From positions 186,001-250,000 of the forward strand of contig NC_006177.1 in NCBI RefSeq assembly GCF_000009905.1: a DNA stretch of 64,000 bases. Direction: 5' to 3'. The notes under the pieces are model-generated. The model ran no database searches, was not told the DNA's origin, and saw only the letters and a program-made list of their open reading frames with translations. The stretch comes from Symbiobacterium thermophilum IAM 14863. GTDB lineage: Bacteria > Bacillota > Sulfobacillia > Symbiobacteriales > Symbiobacteriaceae. Every line of letters starts with the position of its first letter. Within the stretch, counting starts at the first letter, position 1. Shown in pieces: positions 1-11,792 of the stretch. The position numbers were made by a program, and so were the translations under genes.

Positions 1-122
1 TTCGTAACGCCCGTGCGGAGCGCCGCTGGCCGGGTTCCCCAGACGGTTGATCTATCGCAGGGTTTGACGGCGTGGAACACGAATTCCCCCGTAAAGATTC
101 AGACTCGAAAGGGGGAGTTCCG

Positions 123-1733
123 ATGCGCGTCAAGCGTTGGGTGCGGCGTTGGATGGCCGCCGCCCTGCTGACGGTCGTGATCCTCGCCCCCGCGGCTGCG
201 GCGGAGACGGACCCGGTGCCCCTGCGGTTCCTGGCCGAGGCCGCCGGGGCGACCGTGGAATGGGACGGCGAGACCCGTACCGTGACCGTGGTCACCGCGG
301 ACGGGGTGACCGCGACCTTGCGGATCGGCGATACGGAGGCCTTGGTGGACGGCCAGCCGGTTCCCATCGGCGCGGAGGCGGTCCTCGTGGGCGACCGGAC
401 CTGGGTTCCGCAGGCGTTCATGGAGCGGGTCCTCGCGATGCCCGTCGCCTGGGATCCCGAGAAGGAACAGCCTGTCGTTAACCCCTACGTGCTGAAGGCG
501 TTCCGGCTGGTGAACGACCTGAAGCGCGGCGATCTCGCCGCGGTGAACGCCCAGCTCAGCCCGGCCCTGCAGCAGGCCGTGCCGCAGGAGGCCTGGCTGC
601 AGATCGGCGCGTCCCTGGCCCCGCTGGGTGAGCTCGGCCGGCCGCAGGTGTTGGGCGCGTCGGTCACCGCGGTCCATCACAACGTCGACGTGCTCCTGCC
701 GTTTGCCGCGGCGGCGCAGAAGCTGATCGTCCGCTTCGACGCCAACGGGCTGGTGGATGACTTCCACCTCAACACCTACATGCCCATCGACACCGCTGGC
801 GAGCCGCCTTACGCGGACCCGTCGGCCTTCGTGGAGGAGGAGGTCGTCGTGGGCGAGGCGCCCTGGGCGCTGCCCGGGACCCTGACGCTGCCCGCCGGAG
901 AGGGCCCCTTCCCGGCGGTGGTGCTGGTGCACGGCTCGGGCCCCAGCGACCGGGACGGCACGGCGTACGCGGTGAAGCCGTTCCGCGATCTGGCCCACGG
1001 CCTGGCCTCCCGGGGGATCGCGACCCTCCGGTTTGACAAGCGGACATTCGTCCACTCGCAGAAGTTCGGCGCCAACCCTAACTTCACGGTGCAGGAGGAG
1101 TCGGTGGAGGACGCCCTGGCCGCGGTGCGCCTGCTCGCGGCCGACGAGCGGATCGACGCCCGCCGGATCTTCGTCCTGGGCCAGTCCCTGGGCGGGCTGG
1201 TCGTGCCGCGCACCCTCGCGCAGGATGAAGGCGGCCTGATCCGGGGGGGCATCGCCCTGGCGGCGCCCAACAGCACCATGGACGCGCTGGTGGCGCAGAA
1301 CCGGATCCTGGTCGAGACGGGACAGTTGCCGCCGGAACAGCTCGCGTTCATCGAGGGACAGGTAGCGCTCCTCCGCGACCCCGCCTTCGACCCGGACCAC
1401 CCGCCTGAGGGCTACCTGCTGGGCACCCCGCACTACTGGCACGACTTGGTGCCCAAGGCGTCGGATCTCCTGAAGGAGCAGGAGCAGCCGATGCTGTTCC
1501 TGCAGGGCGGCCGGGACTTCCAGGTGCCCGTTTCGGAGTTCGAGAGCTTCCGGGCCGACCTCGCCGGGCGGACGAACGTGACCTTCCAGCTCTTTCCGAA
1601 GCTGAACCACCTGTTCACCGAGGGCGAGGGCGAGATCAGCACGATGGCCGAGTACCTGGTGCCGGCCAACGTGCCCGAGTACGTCATCGCGGCCATCGCC
1701 GACTGGATTCGCTCGGTGTCCGCGGAGCCGTAG
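123..1733 (+). CDS. Exported alpha/beta hydrolase with copper-amine-oxidase-N domain
   Basis: The protein is 536 aa. The start at 123 is preceded by an AAAGGGGGAG ribosome site; an earlier in-frame start at 72 would give an unlikely N-terminus. A signal peptide (about residues 1-27, ending AAAAAE) is followed by a copper-amine-oxidase N-terminal-like stalk domain (about 30-115), a linker, and a dienelactone-hydrolase-type alpha/beta hydrolase. The oxyanion segment HGSGPSDRDG, the nucleophile motif GQSLGG (Ser355), GGRDFQVP (Asp) and LNHLF (His) form a complete triad. It is probably a secreted or surface esterase or peptidase; the substrate is unknown. The stalk domain is common in exported proteins of thermophilic Firmicutes and may anchor to the wall (inference). 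Confidence 0.88.
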   Translation: MRVKRWVRRWMAAALLTVVILAPAAAAETDPVPLRFLAEAAGATVEWDGETRTVTVVTADGVTATLRIGDTEALVDGQPVPIGAEAVLVGDRTWVPQAFMERVLAMPVAWDPEKEQPVVNPYVLKAFRLVNDLKRGDLAAVNAQLSPALQQAVPQEAWLQIGASLAPLGELGRPQVLGASVTAVHHNVDVLLPFAAAAQKLIVRFDANGLVDDFHLNTYMPIDTAGEPPYADPSAFVEEEVVVGEAPWALPGTLTLPAGEGPFPAVVLVHGSGPSDRDGTAYAVKPFRDLAHGLASRGIATLRFDKRTFVHSQKFGANPNFTVQEESVEDALAAVRLLAADERIDARRIFVLGQSLGGLVVPRTLAQDEGGLIRGGIALAAPNSTMDALVAQNRILVETGQLPPEQLAFIEGQVALLRDPAFDPDHPPEGYLLGTPHYWHDLVPKASDLLKEQEQPMLFLQGGRDFQVPVSEFESFRADLAGRTNVTFQLFPKLNHLFTEGEGEISTMAEYLVPANVPEYVIAAIADWIRSVSAEP

Positions 1734-1763
1734 CCGCCGGCGTCCGGATGCCGCAACGCACAG

Positions 1764-1791
1764 GACCAGGGCCTGAAGAGCCCTGGTCTTT
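1764..1791 (+). terminator. Rho-independent terminator after the hydrolase gene
   Basis: The 9-bp arms GACCAGGGC (1764-1772) and GCCCTGGTC (1780-1788) enclose a 7-nt loop and are followed by a short T run. It lies 30 bases after the hydrolase stop codon. Confidence 0.7.
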
Positions 1792-1941
1792 CCGTCTGCC
1801 TGCCGTCCGGTGCCCGGCCGGGTCCCCTCGCGGCCGGCGGACATCCCGCCCTCCGCCGTCGTTCCGGGGAAACCGCTCCAGGTCGGGGACCGTCAAAGGT
1901 TACAGGTTACAGAATACCTGTCCAGGAGGGCAACCACCCAC

Positions 1942-4707
1942 ATGAAGCGGAAGGCCTGGCTGTTGATCCCGGTGCTGGTGGCTGCGCTGGCCGCTCCCTC
2001 CCCCGCGTCTGCCGCACGGATCGATAATCCTCCGCCGGACTACGTAACGGCCCGGCATGAGGTCACGCCCCTCGCCCAGGGACTCACGCTGACCAACTTC
2101 CAGCGGCTCTACCCGTACGGCTGGGTCAACGGCTGGCTGCTGACCGCGGACCTGTCCCAGCCCACCCTGACCTCCGACGTCATCACCGCACCGGGGCTGA
2201 CCGAGCGGGAGCCGGTGCTGGACATGGCTGCCCGGGAAGGCGCCGTGGCCGCCATCAACGGCGACTTCTTCGCCCTGGGCGGCAGCGGCATCGCCCTGGG
2301 CACCGTGGTCAAGCGCGGCCAGTACCTGCAGTCGCCCCAACCCTCCTGGCCCAACGGGGCCGTGGTGGGCACGGATCGCATCGGCCGGCTGGCCACGGTG
2401 GCGCTGGACGGCACGGTCACGACGCCCTACGGCTCGCACCGGCTCACCGTGGTCAACACCCCGGTGGTGCCTGAGGGCGGCCTGGGCATCTTCACGCCCC
2501 TGTGGACCAAGGACCGGCCCTGGGCCATGGGCGACGCGCAGGAGGGCCGGGAGGTGGTGGTGCAGGCCGGCCGGGTAGTGTCGGTCAGCGGGCGGGTGAC
2601 CAACGTCCCGGTCCCGGCAGACGGGTTCATCCTGGTGGGCACCAACGAAGCGGCCCGGTTCCTGGATCCGCTGAAGCCCGGGGACCCGGTGACGGTCTCC
2701 TACCGCCCGAGCCCGGCGGTGGCGTGGGCGATCGGCGGCCAGAACTACCTGGTCCGTGACGGCGCCGTCGTGTCCGGCCTGGATAACGCCTCTCGCCGCC
2801 CGCGGTCCGCGGTCGGGTTCTCGGCCGACGGTCGGCGCATGTACCTGCTGGTGATCGAGGGCGACTCGTCCCGCAGCGTCGGGGCGACGCTGGCGGAGAT
2901 GGCGGCGTTCATGAAGTCGTTCGGCGCGGCCAACGCGCTGGAGCTGGACGGCGGCGGCTCGTCCACCATCGTCGCCCGCCGCCCCGGTGAGCCCCTGACC
3001 GTGCTCAACCTGCCCGCATCGGCCCAGCGGCCCGTCCCCAACGGCATCGGCCTCTTCGCCCAGCCCGGCTCCGGGCGGGCGCAGCACCTGCGGATCGACG
3101 GCGAGGCGCGGGTCTTCTCGGGCCTTTCCCGCACGTTCACCGTGACGGCATTCGACGAACAGTACGAACCCGTCGCCGTGCAGCAGGTCCAGTGGGGGGC
3201 GAAGGGCCCCGGGGTGATCGGATCGGACGGCCGGTACACGGCGGCGGACGCGCCCGGCTCCCGGGTGACCATCACCGCCGCGGCGCATGGGCTGACGACC
3301 GAGCTGCAGGTGCGCATCCTCGGTCGGGTGGCCCGGATTGAACCGCAGGCGTCGGGCGGCCTGACGCTCCTGGACGCCGCAGGCAGCACCTTCACCGTGG
3401 TGGGCTACGACGCGGACGGATACCGGGCGCTGATCGACCCGCGCGATCTGACCGTCGAGTACGACCCGAGCCTGGTACGGGTGGAGCCGGAGGGGGACGG
3501 CCTGCGCGCCGTGCCGGTGGCGACGGGCTCCGGGTACATCACCGTTTCGGTGCAGGGGCACAGGGCCGTCATCCCCTTCGTGTCGGGGACGCGTTCCACC
3601 CTCCTGGCCTCCCTGGGGCAGACAGCCCTGTGGATGTTCGAACGCCATCCGGAGCAGGTGACCGGCTGGGTGGCCCCGTCCCAGGGGCCCGGGGGCGATC
3701 GGGCGACGGCGCTGTACTACACGTTCGCCCCGGCTGAGGGCAACCGGGCCGCCTACCTGCAGGCGGTCGCGCCGATCGTGCTCCCCGGCCGGCCGGACCG
3801 GATCGGCCTCTGGGTGCAGGGCGACGGGCAGGGGGCGTGGCTGCGGGCAACGCTGCAGGATGCCGCCGGCAACAGCTACACGTTGGACCTGGCCCCCAGG
3901 GTGGACTGGACCGGCTGGCGTTACGTGGAGGCGGCGGTGCCCGGCGGCGTCACCTACCCCGTGAGCCTGCACCGGATCTACCCGGTGGAGACCGATGCCC
4001 AGCGCTCCTACTCGGGGATGCTCGTCTTTGCTGACCTGACCGTGAAGACGGCCTTGCCGATGCCGGACGCGCCCGCCGCGGAGGTCCCGGGGCCGGACGC
4101 CATCCTGAACCCCGGGGTGCCGGCCGGCCCGGAGAGCTGGTCCTTCGCCGTGCTGGCCGCGCTGCCGGATGTCGCGCCGGAGGAATCCGTGAAGGCGGCC
4201 CTGGAGGCGGACCCGCGGTTCTTCCTCGTCGGCCCCGGCCTGCGCAGCCAGGTGCGGGAGATCCTGGCCCGGCTAGGCGCGGCCGCGGTGCCGGTGTATG
4301 AAATGGCGCCGCCGGCGCGCTACTTCGACGCCGGCGGGGTGCGGTTCATCCTGTTGGGCACGGAGCAGGGCGGCCTGCGCGCCACGGCGTTCCACCAGTG
4401 GGAAGGGCTGGACGCCCTGCTTGAGGTGACCTCCCGGGCGGGGTCGATCCGCCGGGTGGTCGTCGTGGGCGGGCAGAGTCCGCTGCGTTTCCGGGACGCC
4501 CGGGAGGGGCAACTGCTGCAGGAGCGGCTGACCGCCTTTGAGGACCGGTCCGGCAAGGCGGCGGCCTACCTGGGCGCAGGCGGCGCCGCCCCCGGCGTGA
4601 CGCGCGTGGAGGGCGTGCCGTACATCGACGCCGGCACGCCCCGGGTTCCCGTGATCTTTACCGTCGATCCCACCGCTGATAGCCTGTGGCTCCGGATGGG
4701 CCGGTAA
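1942..4707 (+). CDS. Exported phosphodiester glycosidase (NAGPA/DUF2233) multidomain protein
   Basis: The protein is 921 aa. The ATG at 1942 follows an AGGAGG site at 1924-1929; the reading frame is open from 1810 but has no supporting signal there. A signal peptide (to about residue 25) is followed by a NAGPA-type domain (about 60-375) with the motifs AAINGDFFALGG, ALELDGGGSST and PNGIGLF, which in this family form the catalytic site that removes sugar phosphodiester caps. Next come Ig-like or beta-sandwich segments, a carbohydrate-binding-like region, and a C-terminal stretch resembling a calcineurin-like phosphoesterase that lacks clear metal-binding motifs. It probably acts on cell-wall or exopolysaccharide glycans outside the cell. 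The NAGPA call is secure and the C-terminal description is tentative. Confidence 0.88.
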   Translation: MKRKAWLLIPVLVAALAAPSPASAARIDNPPPDYVTARHEVTPLAQGLTLTNFQRLYPYGWVNGWLLTADLSQPTLTSDVITAPGLTEREPVLDMAAREGAVAAINGDFFALGGSGIALGTVVKRGQYLQSPQPSWPNGAVVGTDRIGRLATVALDGTVTTPYGSHRLTVVNTPVVPEGGLGIFTPLWTKDRPWAMGDAQEGREVVVQAGRVVSVSGRVTNVPVPADGFILVGTNEAARFLDPLKPGDPVTVSYRPSPAVAWAIGGQNYLVRDGAVVSGLDNASRRPRSAVGFSADGRRMYLLVIEGDSSRSVGATLAEMAAFMKSFGAANALELDGGGSSTIVARRPGEPLTVLNLPASAQRPVPNGIGLFAQPGSGRAQHLRIDGEARVFSGLSRTFTVTAFDEQYEPVAVQQVQWGAKGPGVIGSDGRYTAADAPGSRVTITAAAHGLTTELQVRILGRVARIEPQASGGLTLLDAAGSTFTVVGYDADGYRALIDPRDLTVEYDPSLVRVEPEGDGLRAVPVATGSGYITVSVQGHRAVIPFVSGTRSTLLASLGQTALWMFERHPEQVTGWVAPSQGPGGDRATALYYTFAPAEGNRAAYLQAVAPIVLPGRPDRIGLWVQGDGQGAWLRATLQDAAGNSYTLDLAPRVDWTGWRYVEAAVPGGVTYPVSLHRIYPVETDAQRSYSGMLVFADLTVKTALPMPDAPAAEVPGPDAILNPGVPAGPESWSFAVLAALPDVAPEESVKAALEADPRFFLVGPGLRSQVREILARLGAAAVPVYEMAPPARYFDAGGVRFILLGTEQGGLRATAFHQWEGLDALLEVTSRAGSIRRVVVVGGQSPLRFRDAREGQLLQERLTAFEDRSGKAAAYLGAGGAAPGVTRVEGVPYIDAGTPRVPVIFTVDPTADSLWLRMGR

Positions 4708-4711
4708 GGGA

Positions 4712-5491
4712 TCAGCCGCCGAACGCCCAGAGGGCGTGGCTGAGGTTGCCGTAGCGATAGCTGCGGTGCAGCTCCTGCACGGTGCGCTGGTCGTCGGCCG
4801 CACCCAGGGCGTAGAAGAGCGGAACGAAATGCTCGTTGCCCCCCGGCGGCACGGCGAGCCGTGCGCCGGGGGCCTGCCGTTCGTAGTCAAAGAGGGCGGG
4901 CAGGTCCCATTCGCGGATGCGGCCGAGCAGCCAGTCGTCGAAGGCGACGGCCCACGCGTCCGCCTCCGGCGGGTCGTCCCAGCGGAGGGTCGCGAAGTTG
5001 TGGATGGTGCCGCCACTGGCCAGGATCATCACGTCCTCCCGGCGCAGCGGGGCCAGGGCCTGGCCGATGCGGTACTGCTCGGCCGGCGACGCCCAGGGGT
5101 TCACCGACATCTGCACGACGGGCACGGAGCCGTCGGGGTAGATCAGCCTCAGGGGCACCCACGCCCCGTGATCGAGCCCCCGCCGCCGGTCCCAGACGAA
5201 GGGTATGCCGGCCTCCGTCAGCAACTCGGCCGCGCGCACAGCCGTGGCCGCGTCGCCCCGCGCAGGGTACTGCATGCGGTACAGCTCCGGCGGGAAGCCG
5301 CCGAAGTCGTGGATCGTCTCGTAGGCCGCGACGTCGCTGATGGCCTGGATGTTGCTCTCCCAGTGGGCGGTGAACACGATGACGGCGCGCGGCCGGTAGC
5401 GCTCGCCCAGCGACCGGAGAGCGCGGGTGTATGCGTTCTCCTCCAGGGCCAGCATCGGCGAGCCGTGTGCCGCAAAGATCGCAGGCTGCAC
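4712..5491 (-). CDS. DODA-type extradiol ring-opening dioxygenase (LigB superfamily)
   Basis: The protein is 259 aa, the usual length for the YgiD/DODA family. Conserved segments are AAHGSPM at the N-terminus, FTAHWES near residue 45, HDFGGFPPELY, and LDHGAWVPL, which carry the histidines of the metal site. Members cleave catechols such as DOPA with Fe(II) or Zn(II). It is transcribed divergently from an HxlR regulator, separated by 118 bases with a palindrome 28 bases upstream of this start, so the regulator probably controls it (inference). It ends 5 bases from the convergent upstream gene. The physiological substrate cannot be read from the sequence. Confidence 0.92.
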   Translation of the reverse strand: MQPAIFAAHGSPMLALEENAYTRALRSLGERYRPRAVIVFTAHWESNIQAISDVAAYETIHDFGGFPPELYRMQYPARGDAATAVRAAELLTEAGIPFVWDRRRGLDHGAWVPLRLIYPDGSVPVVQMSVNPWASPAEQYRIGQALAPLRREDVMILASGGTIHNFATLRWDDPPEADAWAVAFDDWLLGRIREWDLPALFDYERQAPGARLAVPPGGNEHFVPLFYALGAADDQRTVQELHRSYRYGNLSHALWAFGG

Positions 5492-5519
5492 GGGCAGCCC
5501 TCCCTTCCTGGAGCGCTAG

Positions 5520-5534
5520 GTTACGATTCGTAAC
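5520..5534. promoter_or_regulatory. Perfect palindrome in the dioxygenase/HxlR divergent region
   Basis: GTTACGA (5520-5526) and TCGTAAC (5528-5534) are 7-bp inverted arms around a single T. A second, looser inverted pair (AACTA/TAGTT) overlaps it. The position between two divergent starts, next to an HxlR gene, suggests an operator for that regulator (inference). Confidence 0.5.
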
Positions 5535-5558
5535 TAAATATACTTACTGTAGTTGGTG

Positions 5559-5586
5559 TTGTCAAGTGAAGTCCTTCGGGTATAAT
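5559..5586 (+). promoter_or_regulatory. Sigma-A promoter for the HxlR gene
   Basis: The -35 TTGTCA (5559-5564), a 16-base spacer and the -10 TATAAT (5581-5586) lie 24 bases before the start codon. The -10 is a perfect consensus. Confidence 0.75.
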
Positions 5587-5609
5587 ACGAACAAGGGAGG
5601 TGATGAGCC

Positions 5610-5915
5610 ATGGCTGCTCTCCAGCTCTGCCCGAAGTTCGAGCACGCCGTCCATATCCTGGGGAAGCGTTGGACGGGCCTGATCCTCTGGACGCTCATGA
5701 GCGGCCCGAAGCGGTTCTCGGAGATCGAGGCCGTGATTCCGGTGAGCGGTCGGCTGCTCTCGGAACGGCTCAAGGAGCTGGAGTCGGAAGGGCTCGTCAC
5801 CCGGGAGGTGTTTCCCGAGGTTCCCGTTCGAGTCGTGTATTCGCTTACCCCGAAAGGGCAGGCGATGGAGCCCATCCTGGCCGCCATCCAGAAGTGGGCG
5901 GAGCGCTGGGGCTGA
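5610..5915 (+). CDS. HxlR-family winged-helix transcriptional regulator
   Basis: The protein is 101 aa, typical for HxlR/MarR-like single-domain regulators. The start at 5610 has a GGGAGGTG site. It shows the family pattern: C-P near the N-terminus (LCPKFEHA), GKRWTGLILWTL (helix 1), RFSEIEAVIPVSGRLLSERLKELE (recognition helices) and the wing VRVVYSLTPKG. The N-terminal cysteine is the residue that senses aldehydes or thiol stress in relatives such as HxlR and YodB. It sits divergent to the extradiol dioxygenase and is likely its regulator and autoregulated through the intergenic palindrome (inference). Confidence 0.93.
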   Translation: MAALQLCPKFEHAVHILGKRWTGLILWTLMSGPKRFSEIEAVIPVSGRLLSERLKELESEGLVTREVFPEVPVRVVYSLTPKGQAMEPILAAIQKWAERWG

Positions 5916-5935
5916 ACCGCAACCTCACAGAGACG

Positions 5936-5960
5936 CAGGCCGGGCGCAGCGCCCGGCCTG
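5936..5960. terminator. Hairpin terminator between convergent HxlR and HNH genes
   Basis: The 11-bp arms CAGGCCGGGCG and CGCCCGGCCTG flank a CAG loop. An outer ACCGCA/TGCGGT pair can extend the stem. There is no strong T run, so it may act in both directions but with uncertain efficiency. Confidence 0.55.
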
Positions 5961-5990
5961 TGTGCGGTTAGAGGCAGTATGGCGGTTGCA

Positions 5991-6575
5991 TCAGTAGAGC
6001 GAGCGTCGGCGGACGGGCTCGGCCTCGAGCAGCCGCGCGAGCCGCGCGAACCGGTGCGGCCGGACTGTCCCGGTCACCGGCTCCGGCGCCGCGGCGGCCT
6101 CGGCGGCCAGATGGCGGCCGGAGAGGATCAGCTGCGGGTGCGGCGTCGGGCGGCCCATCAGGTGGGCAAACTCCGCCGCGTCCATGTCGCCCCGCCGGCC
6201 GTTGCACTCCTCGCAGGCGCAGATGCAGTTGGCCATGGTCGTGCGCCCGCCCTTGGACCAGGGGATGACGTGGTCCATCGTGAAGCCCGGACGGCCGCAC
6301 CAGTAACAGGTGTAGCGGTCCCGGGCGAGAACCTTCAGCCGGATGTGCCGGTAGGCGAAAGGGTCGAAGCGGAGGCGGATGCGCCTGCGGCCGATCCACT
6401 TGGCCCGCCCGAGCCGGACCTCCCGGTCGGCCACCTTCCGCCTGCAGGGGGTGAGCGTGCGCCCCCGGCTGTCGATGACTTCAATCAGGTTCGGATCCGT
6501 CGTGTTCATACCTCCACGGGGCACCTGGCGGTTCGCCCCCTTCTGCTCAGTTTGGCCGCGTCTGGGGTAGCGCAT
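5991..6575 (-). CDS. HNH endonuclease with PLMP/RRXRR-like N-terminus (IshB-like)
   Basis: The protein is 194 aa from the ATG at 6575 (AGGGG 7 bases upstream) or 172 aa from the ATG at 6509, where the conserved region begins but a GGAGG sits only one base away. The HNH domain has paired cysteines CYWCG, the [10 protein letters not shown] strand, N-C-x3-C-x2-C-N and the closing CNGRRGD, so the ββα-metal nuclease and zinc knuckle look intact. The preceding segment, [11 protein letters not shown] then [15 protein letters not shown], resembles the PLMP (RRXRR) domain seen in IscB, IsrB and the short IshB proteins. No RuvC part is present. No transposon ends are visible nearby. A plain stand-alone HNH protein remains the alternative. 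Confidence 0.82.
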   Translation of the reverse strand: MRYPRRGQTEQKGANRQVPRGGMNTTDPNLIEVIDSRGRTLTPCRRKVADREVRLGRAKWIGRRRIRLRFDPFAYRHIRLKVLARDRYTCYWCGRPGFTMDHVIPWSKGGRTTMANCICACEECNGRRGDMDAAEFAHLMGRPTPHPQLILSGRHLAAEAAAAPEPVTGTVRPHRFARLARLLEAEPVRRRSLY

Positions 6576-6732
6576 GCTCCGGCCCCTGGCGCTAACTATT
6601 TTACTATAGCACAAAAGCGAACAAGCCGCAGGTTGCAAACAGGCGTTCGATGCGGTATCATTTGCCTGACGCCACACGTGCTCGCGATGTGGTAAGATCC
6701 AATGTTGAGACTGCGGTGGGGGGCGTTTCGTT

Positions 6733-9597
<2,865 letters not shown>

Positions 9598-9690
9598 AAC
9601 GCACCTGCCGCTGCCTGCCGGCAGGTGGGGCCTGCACGCGGCTCGAACTGATTGAGGAACCGCACAGGCGGCAGACAGGAGAGAGGACTG

Positions 9691-11682
9691 GTGCAACACT
9701 CCAGCAGGTGCCCGTACTGCGGAGCGGCCGTCTCGCCGTCCGCCAATTACTGCGACAGCTGCGGCACCCCCCTGAAGGCGCAGCCCAACGCGCCCGCCCG
9801 CCGGCGCGGCCGCACGACCGGCCGCGTGGCGGTGTGGGTCCTGGCGCTGGTGCTGGCCGCCTTCTTCGGCACGGGCGTGCTGGGGGGATTCCGCGCGCAT
9901 GCGGGGCGCTGGCCGTGGAGCCCGCCGGATCCTGCCGCCGCCTCCCCGGCCGGCCCGGACAGCGCCCCGGATGAGACCGATCCCGGGGAGCCGGAGGACC
10001 GGCCGCCGGCGGTTCCGCCTGAGCGCTTGCTGCGGCCCATCGTGACCATTCAGGTGCGCGGCGCCCAGGGCAGCCGGGTGGGCACCGGTTTTCTGATTGA
10101 CACGGGCGGCCACATCGTAACCAACGCCCACGTCGTGGACGGGTACCGGGAGTGCGTGACCGTCATCGACGACAACGGCACCACCCACCAGGGCAGCGTG
10201 GCCGGCCTCGACCGCAACCGGGACGTCGCCCTGATCACCGTGCCGACCCTCGCCCGCTGGCCGGATGTGCTGTCGCTCTCGGACCGGAGCGTCGCGGCGG
10301 GCGACGCCGTATACGCCTGGGGGCGGGCGAAGGGCAGCGCGGGCAAGGTCGCGGTGCCCGCCGTGGTGACCGAGACCGGCCACAGCCGGCGCATCGAAGG
10401 GCGCTATTACGCCGACCTGATCGTCTTCCGCGGCGCCGAGGTGACCCACGGCTCCAGCGGCAGCCCGCTGCTGGACCCGGACACCGGTGAGGTGGTCGGG
10501 ATCATCACCGCCGGGGCCGATAACGGCCTCGGTTTTGCGGTTCCCGTCGCCGAGGCGGTCGAGAGGCTCATCCAGCGGTGGGTGGCCCAGCCGGCGCCGT
10601 CCGGCTGCGCGGCGGCGCCCGAGGGCGACGCCACGCCGCTGGTGCTGGCGGCGGTGGTCCCGCTGTCCGGGGCCCACGGCGCCTGGGGCCTGGACCTGGC
10701 CAACGGCGTCGAGCTGGCCCTGCGGGATATGGAGGCGGACCTGCTGCGGGTCGGTTACCAGGTGTCGCTGGCCCGCTACGACGATCAGGGGCGGCCCGAG
10801 GAAGCGGCCGCGCACGCGCAGAGCGTGGCCTACGACCAGGGCGTGATCGGGGTGGTGGGCAGCTTCACCGGCGAGGCCACCCTGGCGCTGGCGGAGGGGC
10901 TGCGGGACAGCGGACTCGTGCTGGTCGCGCCCACGGCCCGGTCCGAGGACCTGGTGCAGGAGGGCTGGCCGCATGTGAACCGGCTGGTCGCCCACCAGGC
11001 CCGCCTCGAGTCCGCCGCGGCGGCCTTCGCGAAGGCCAGGCTCGGCGTCCGGTCCGTCCTGCTGCTGCTGGACGGCAGCGAGGAGGCCGAGCGGCGGGCG
11101 GCCACGTTCTCGACGGCTGCGGAGATCATGGGCCTGCCGATCGCCGGGCGGATCGTGGTGCCGGCGGAGGTGAGCGGCTCCGCCCTGGCGGCGGCTGTGC
11201 GGGCGTACGCCCCCGAGGCGATTTTCTACGCGGGCAGCGGCCAGACCGGTTTTGCGGCGGTGAAGGCGTTGCGGGAGGCGGGCGTCGACCTGCCGGTCGT
11301 CGGCGGCGTGGAACTCTACAACCCGGCGTTTGAGACCATTGCGGGTACCGGCTGGCGGAACATCTACTTCACCCACTTCACCCAAGGCAACGACGCACGG
11401 TTCATGCGCCACTTCGAGGCCATCCTGGGCAAGCCGACCCGTGGATACGGCATGTTCGGATACGACGCCGCCCGGGTGATCCTCGAGGCCCTGGTGAGTT
11501 ACGGCGAGGAACACCCCGGCCAGGTGCCGGACCGAGTCGAGCTGGCCGCCCGGGTGAGGGCGACCCGGGGGTTGAAGGGCTGGTCGACGCAGGTCAGCTT
11601 TGACCCGGCGACCGGGGAGAACCAGGCGGCACGGGTTTACTTCTTCGAGTGGGTCGACGGTCGATACGAGTTACAGCATTAG
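9691..11682 (+). CDS. Zinc-ribbon/TM/trypsin-like protease/solute-binding-protein fusion
   Basis: The protein is 663 aa. The GTG at 9691 follows AGGAGAGAGG; the frame extends to 9652 without a better site. The N-terminus is a double-CxxC zinc ribbon (C7, C10, C21, C24), then one membrane segment (about 48-66), a low-complexity acidic-proline linker, a chymotrypsin/HtrA-fold protease (about 110-300) with His147 (NAHVVDG), Asp178 (NRDVALI) and Ser256 (GSSGSP), and finally a periplasmic-binding-protein type 1 domain (about 310-655) like Leu/Ile/Val receptors. The triad appears complete. With the ribbon inside, the protease and ligand-binding parts would face outside. A ligand-gated surface protease is plausible but inferred. 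No PDZ domain is seen. Confidence 0.87.
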   Translation: MQHSSRCPYCGAAVSPSANYCDSCGTPLKAQPNAPARRRGRTTGRVAVWVLALVLAAFFGTGVLGGFRAHAGRWPWSPPDPAAASPAGPDSAPDETDPGEPEDRPPAVPPERLLRPIVTIQVRGAQGSRVGTGFLIDTGGHIVTNAHVVDGYRECVTVIDDNGTTHQGSVAGLDRNRDVALITVPTLARWPDVLSLSDRSVAAGDAVYAWGRAKGSAGKVAVPAVVTETGHSRRIEGRYYADLIVFRGAEVTHGSSGSPLLDPDTGEVVGIITAGADNGLGFAVPVAEAVERLIQRWVAQPAPSGCAAAPEGDATPLVLAAVVPLSGAHGAWGLDLANGVELALRDMEADLLRVGYQVSLARYDDQGRPEEAAAHAQSVAYDQGVIGVVGSFTGEATLALAEGLRDSGLVLVAPTARSEDLVQEGWPHVNRLVAHQARLESAAAAFAKARLGVRSVLLLLDGSEEAERRAATFSTAAEIMGLPIAGRIVVPAEVSGSALAAAVRAYAPEAIFYAGSGQTGFAAVKALREAGVDLPVVGGVELYNPAFETIAGTGWRNIYFTHFTQGNDARFMRHFEAILGKPTRGYGMFGYDAARVILEALVSYGEEHPGQVPDRVELAARVRATRGLKGWSTQVSFDPATGENQAARVYFFEWVDGRYELQH

Positions 11683-11688
11683 CAGGAT

Positions 11689-11740
11689 AAAGACCCCGGC
11701 GCGGCGAAAGAAGAAGAATCTCTCACCGCGCCGGGTCTTT
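11689..11740 (+). terminator. Terminator hairpin after the protease fusion gene
   Basis: Arms of 15-16 bases with one bulged C (11689-11704 and 11726-11740) form a GC-rich stem ending in CTTT. It separates the fusion gene from the ECF sigma gene. Confidence 0.6.
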
Positions 11741-11792
11741 CGATCATAGAAAGTATTATGGTATAGTAATTTGTATATTTAGTGTCCGGGGG

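Noticed and set aside
6600-6732. Possible LexA (SOS) box upstream of uvrA
   Set aside because: CGAAC and GTTCG half-sites occur but are about 22 bases apart rather than four, so the Firmicute SOS box pattern is not met.
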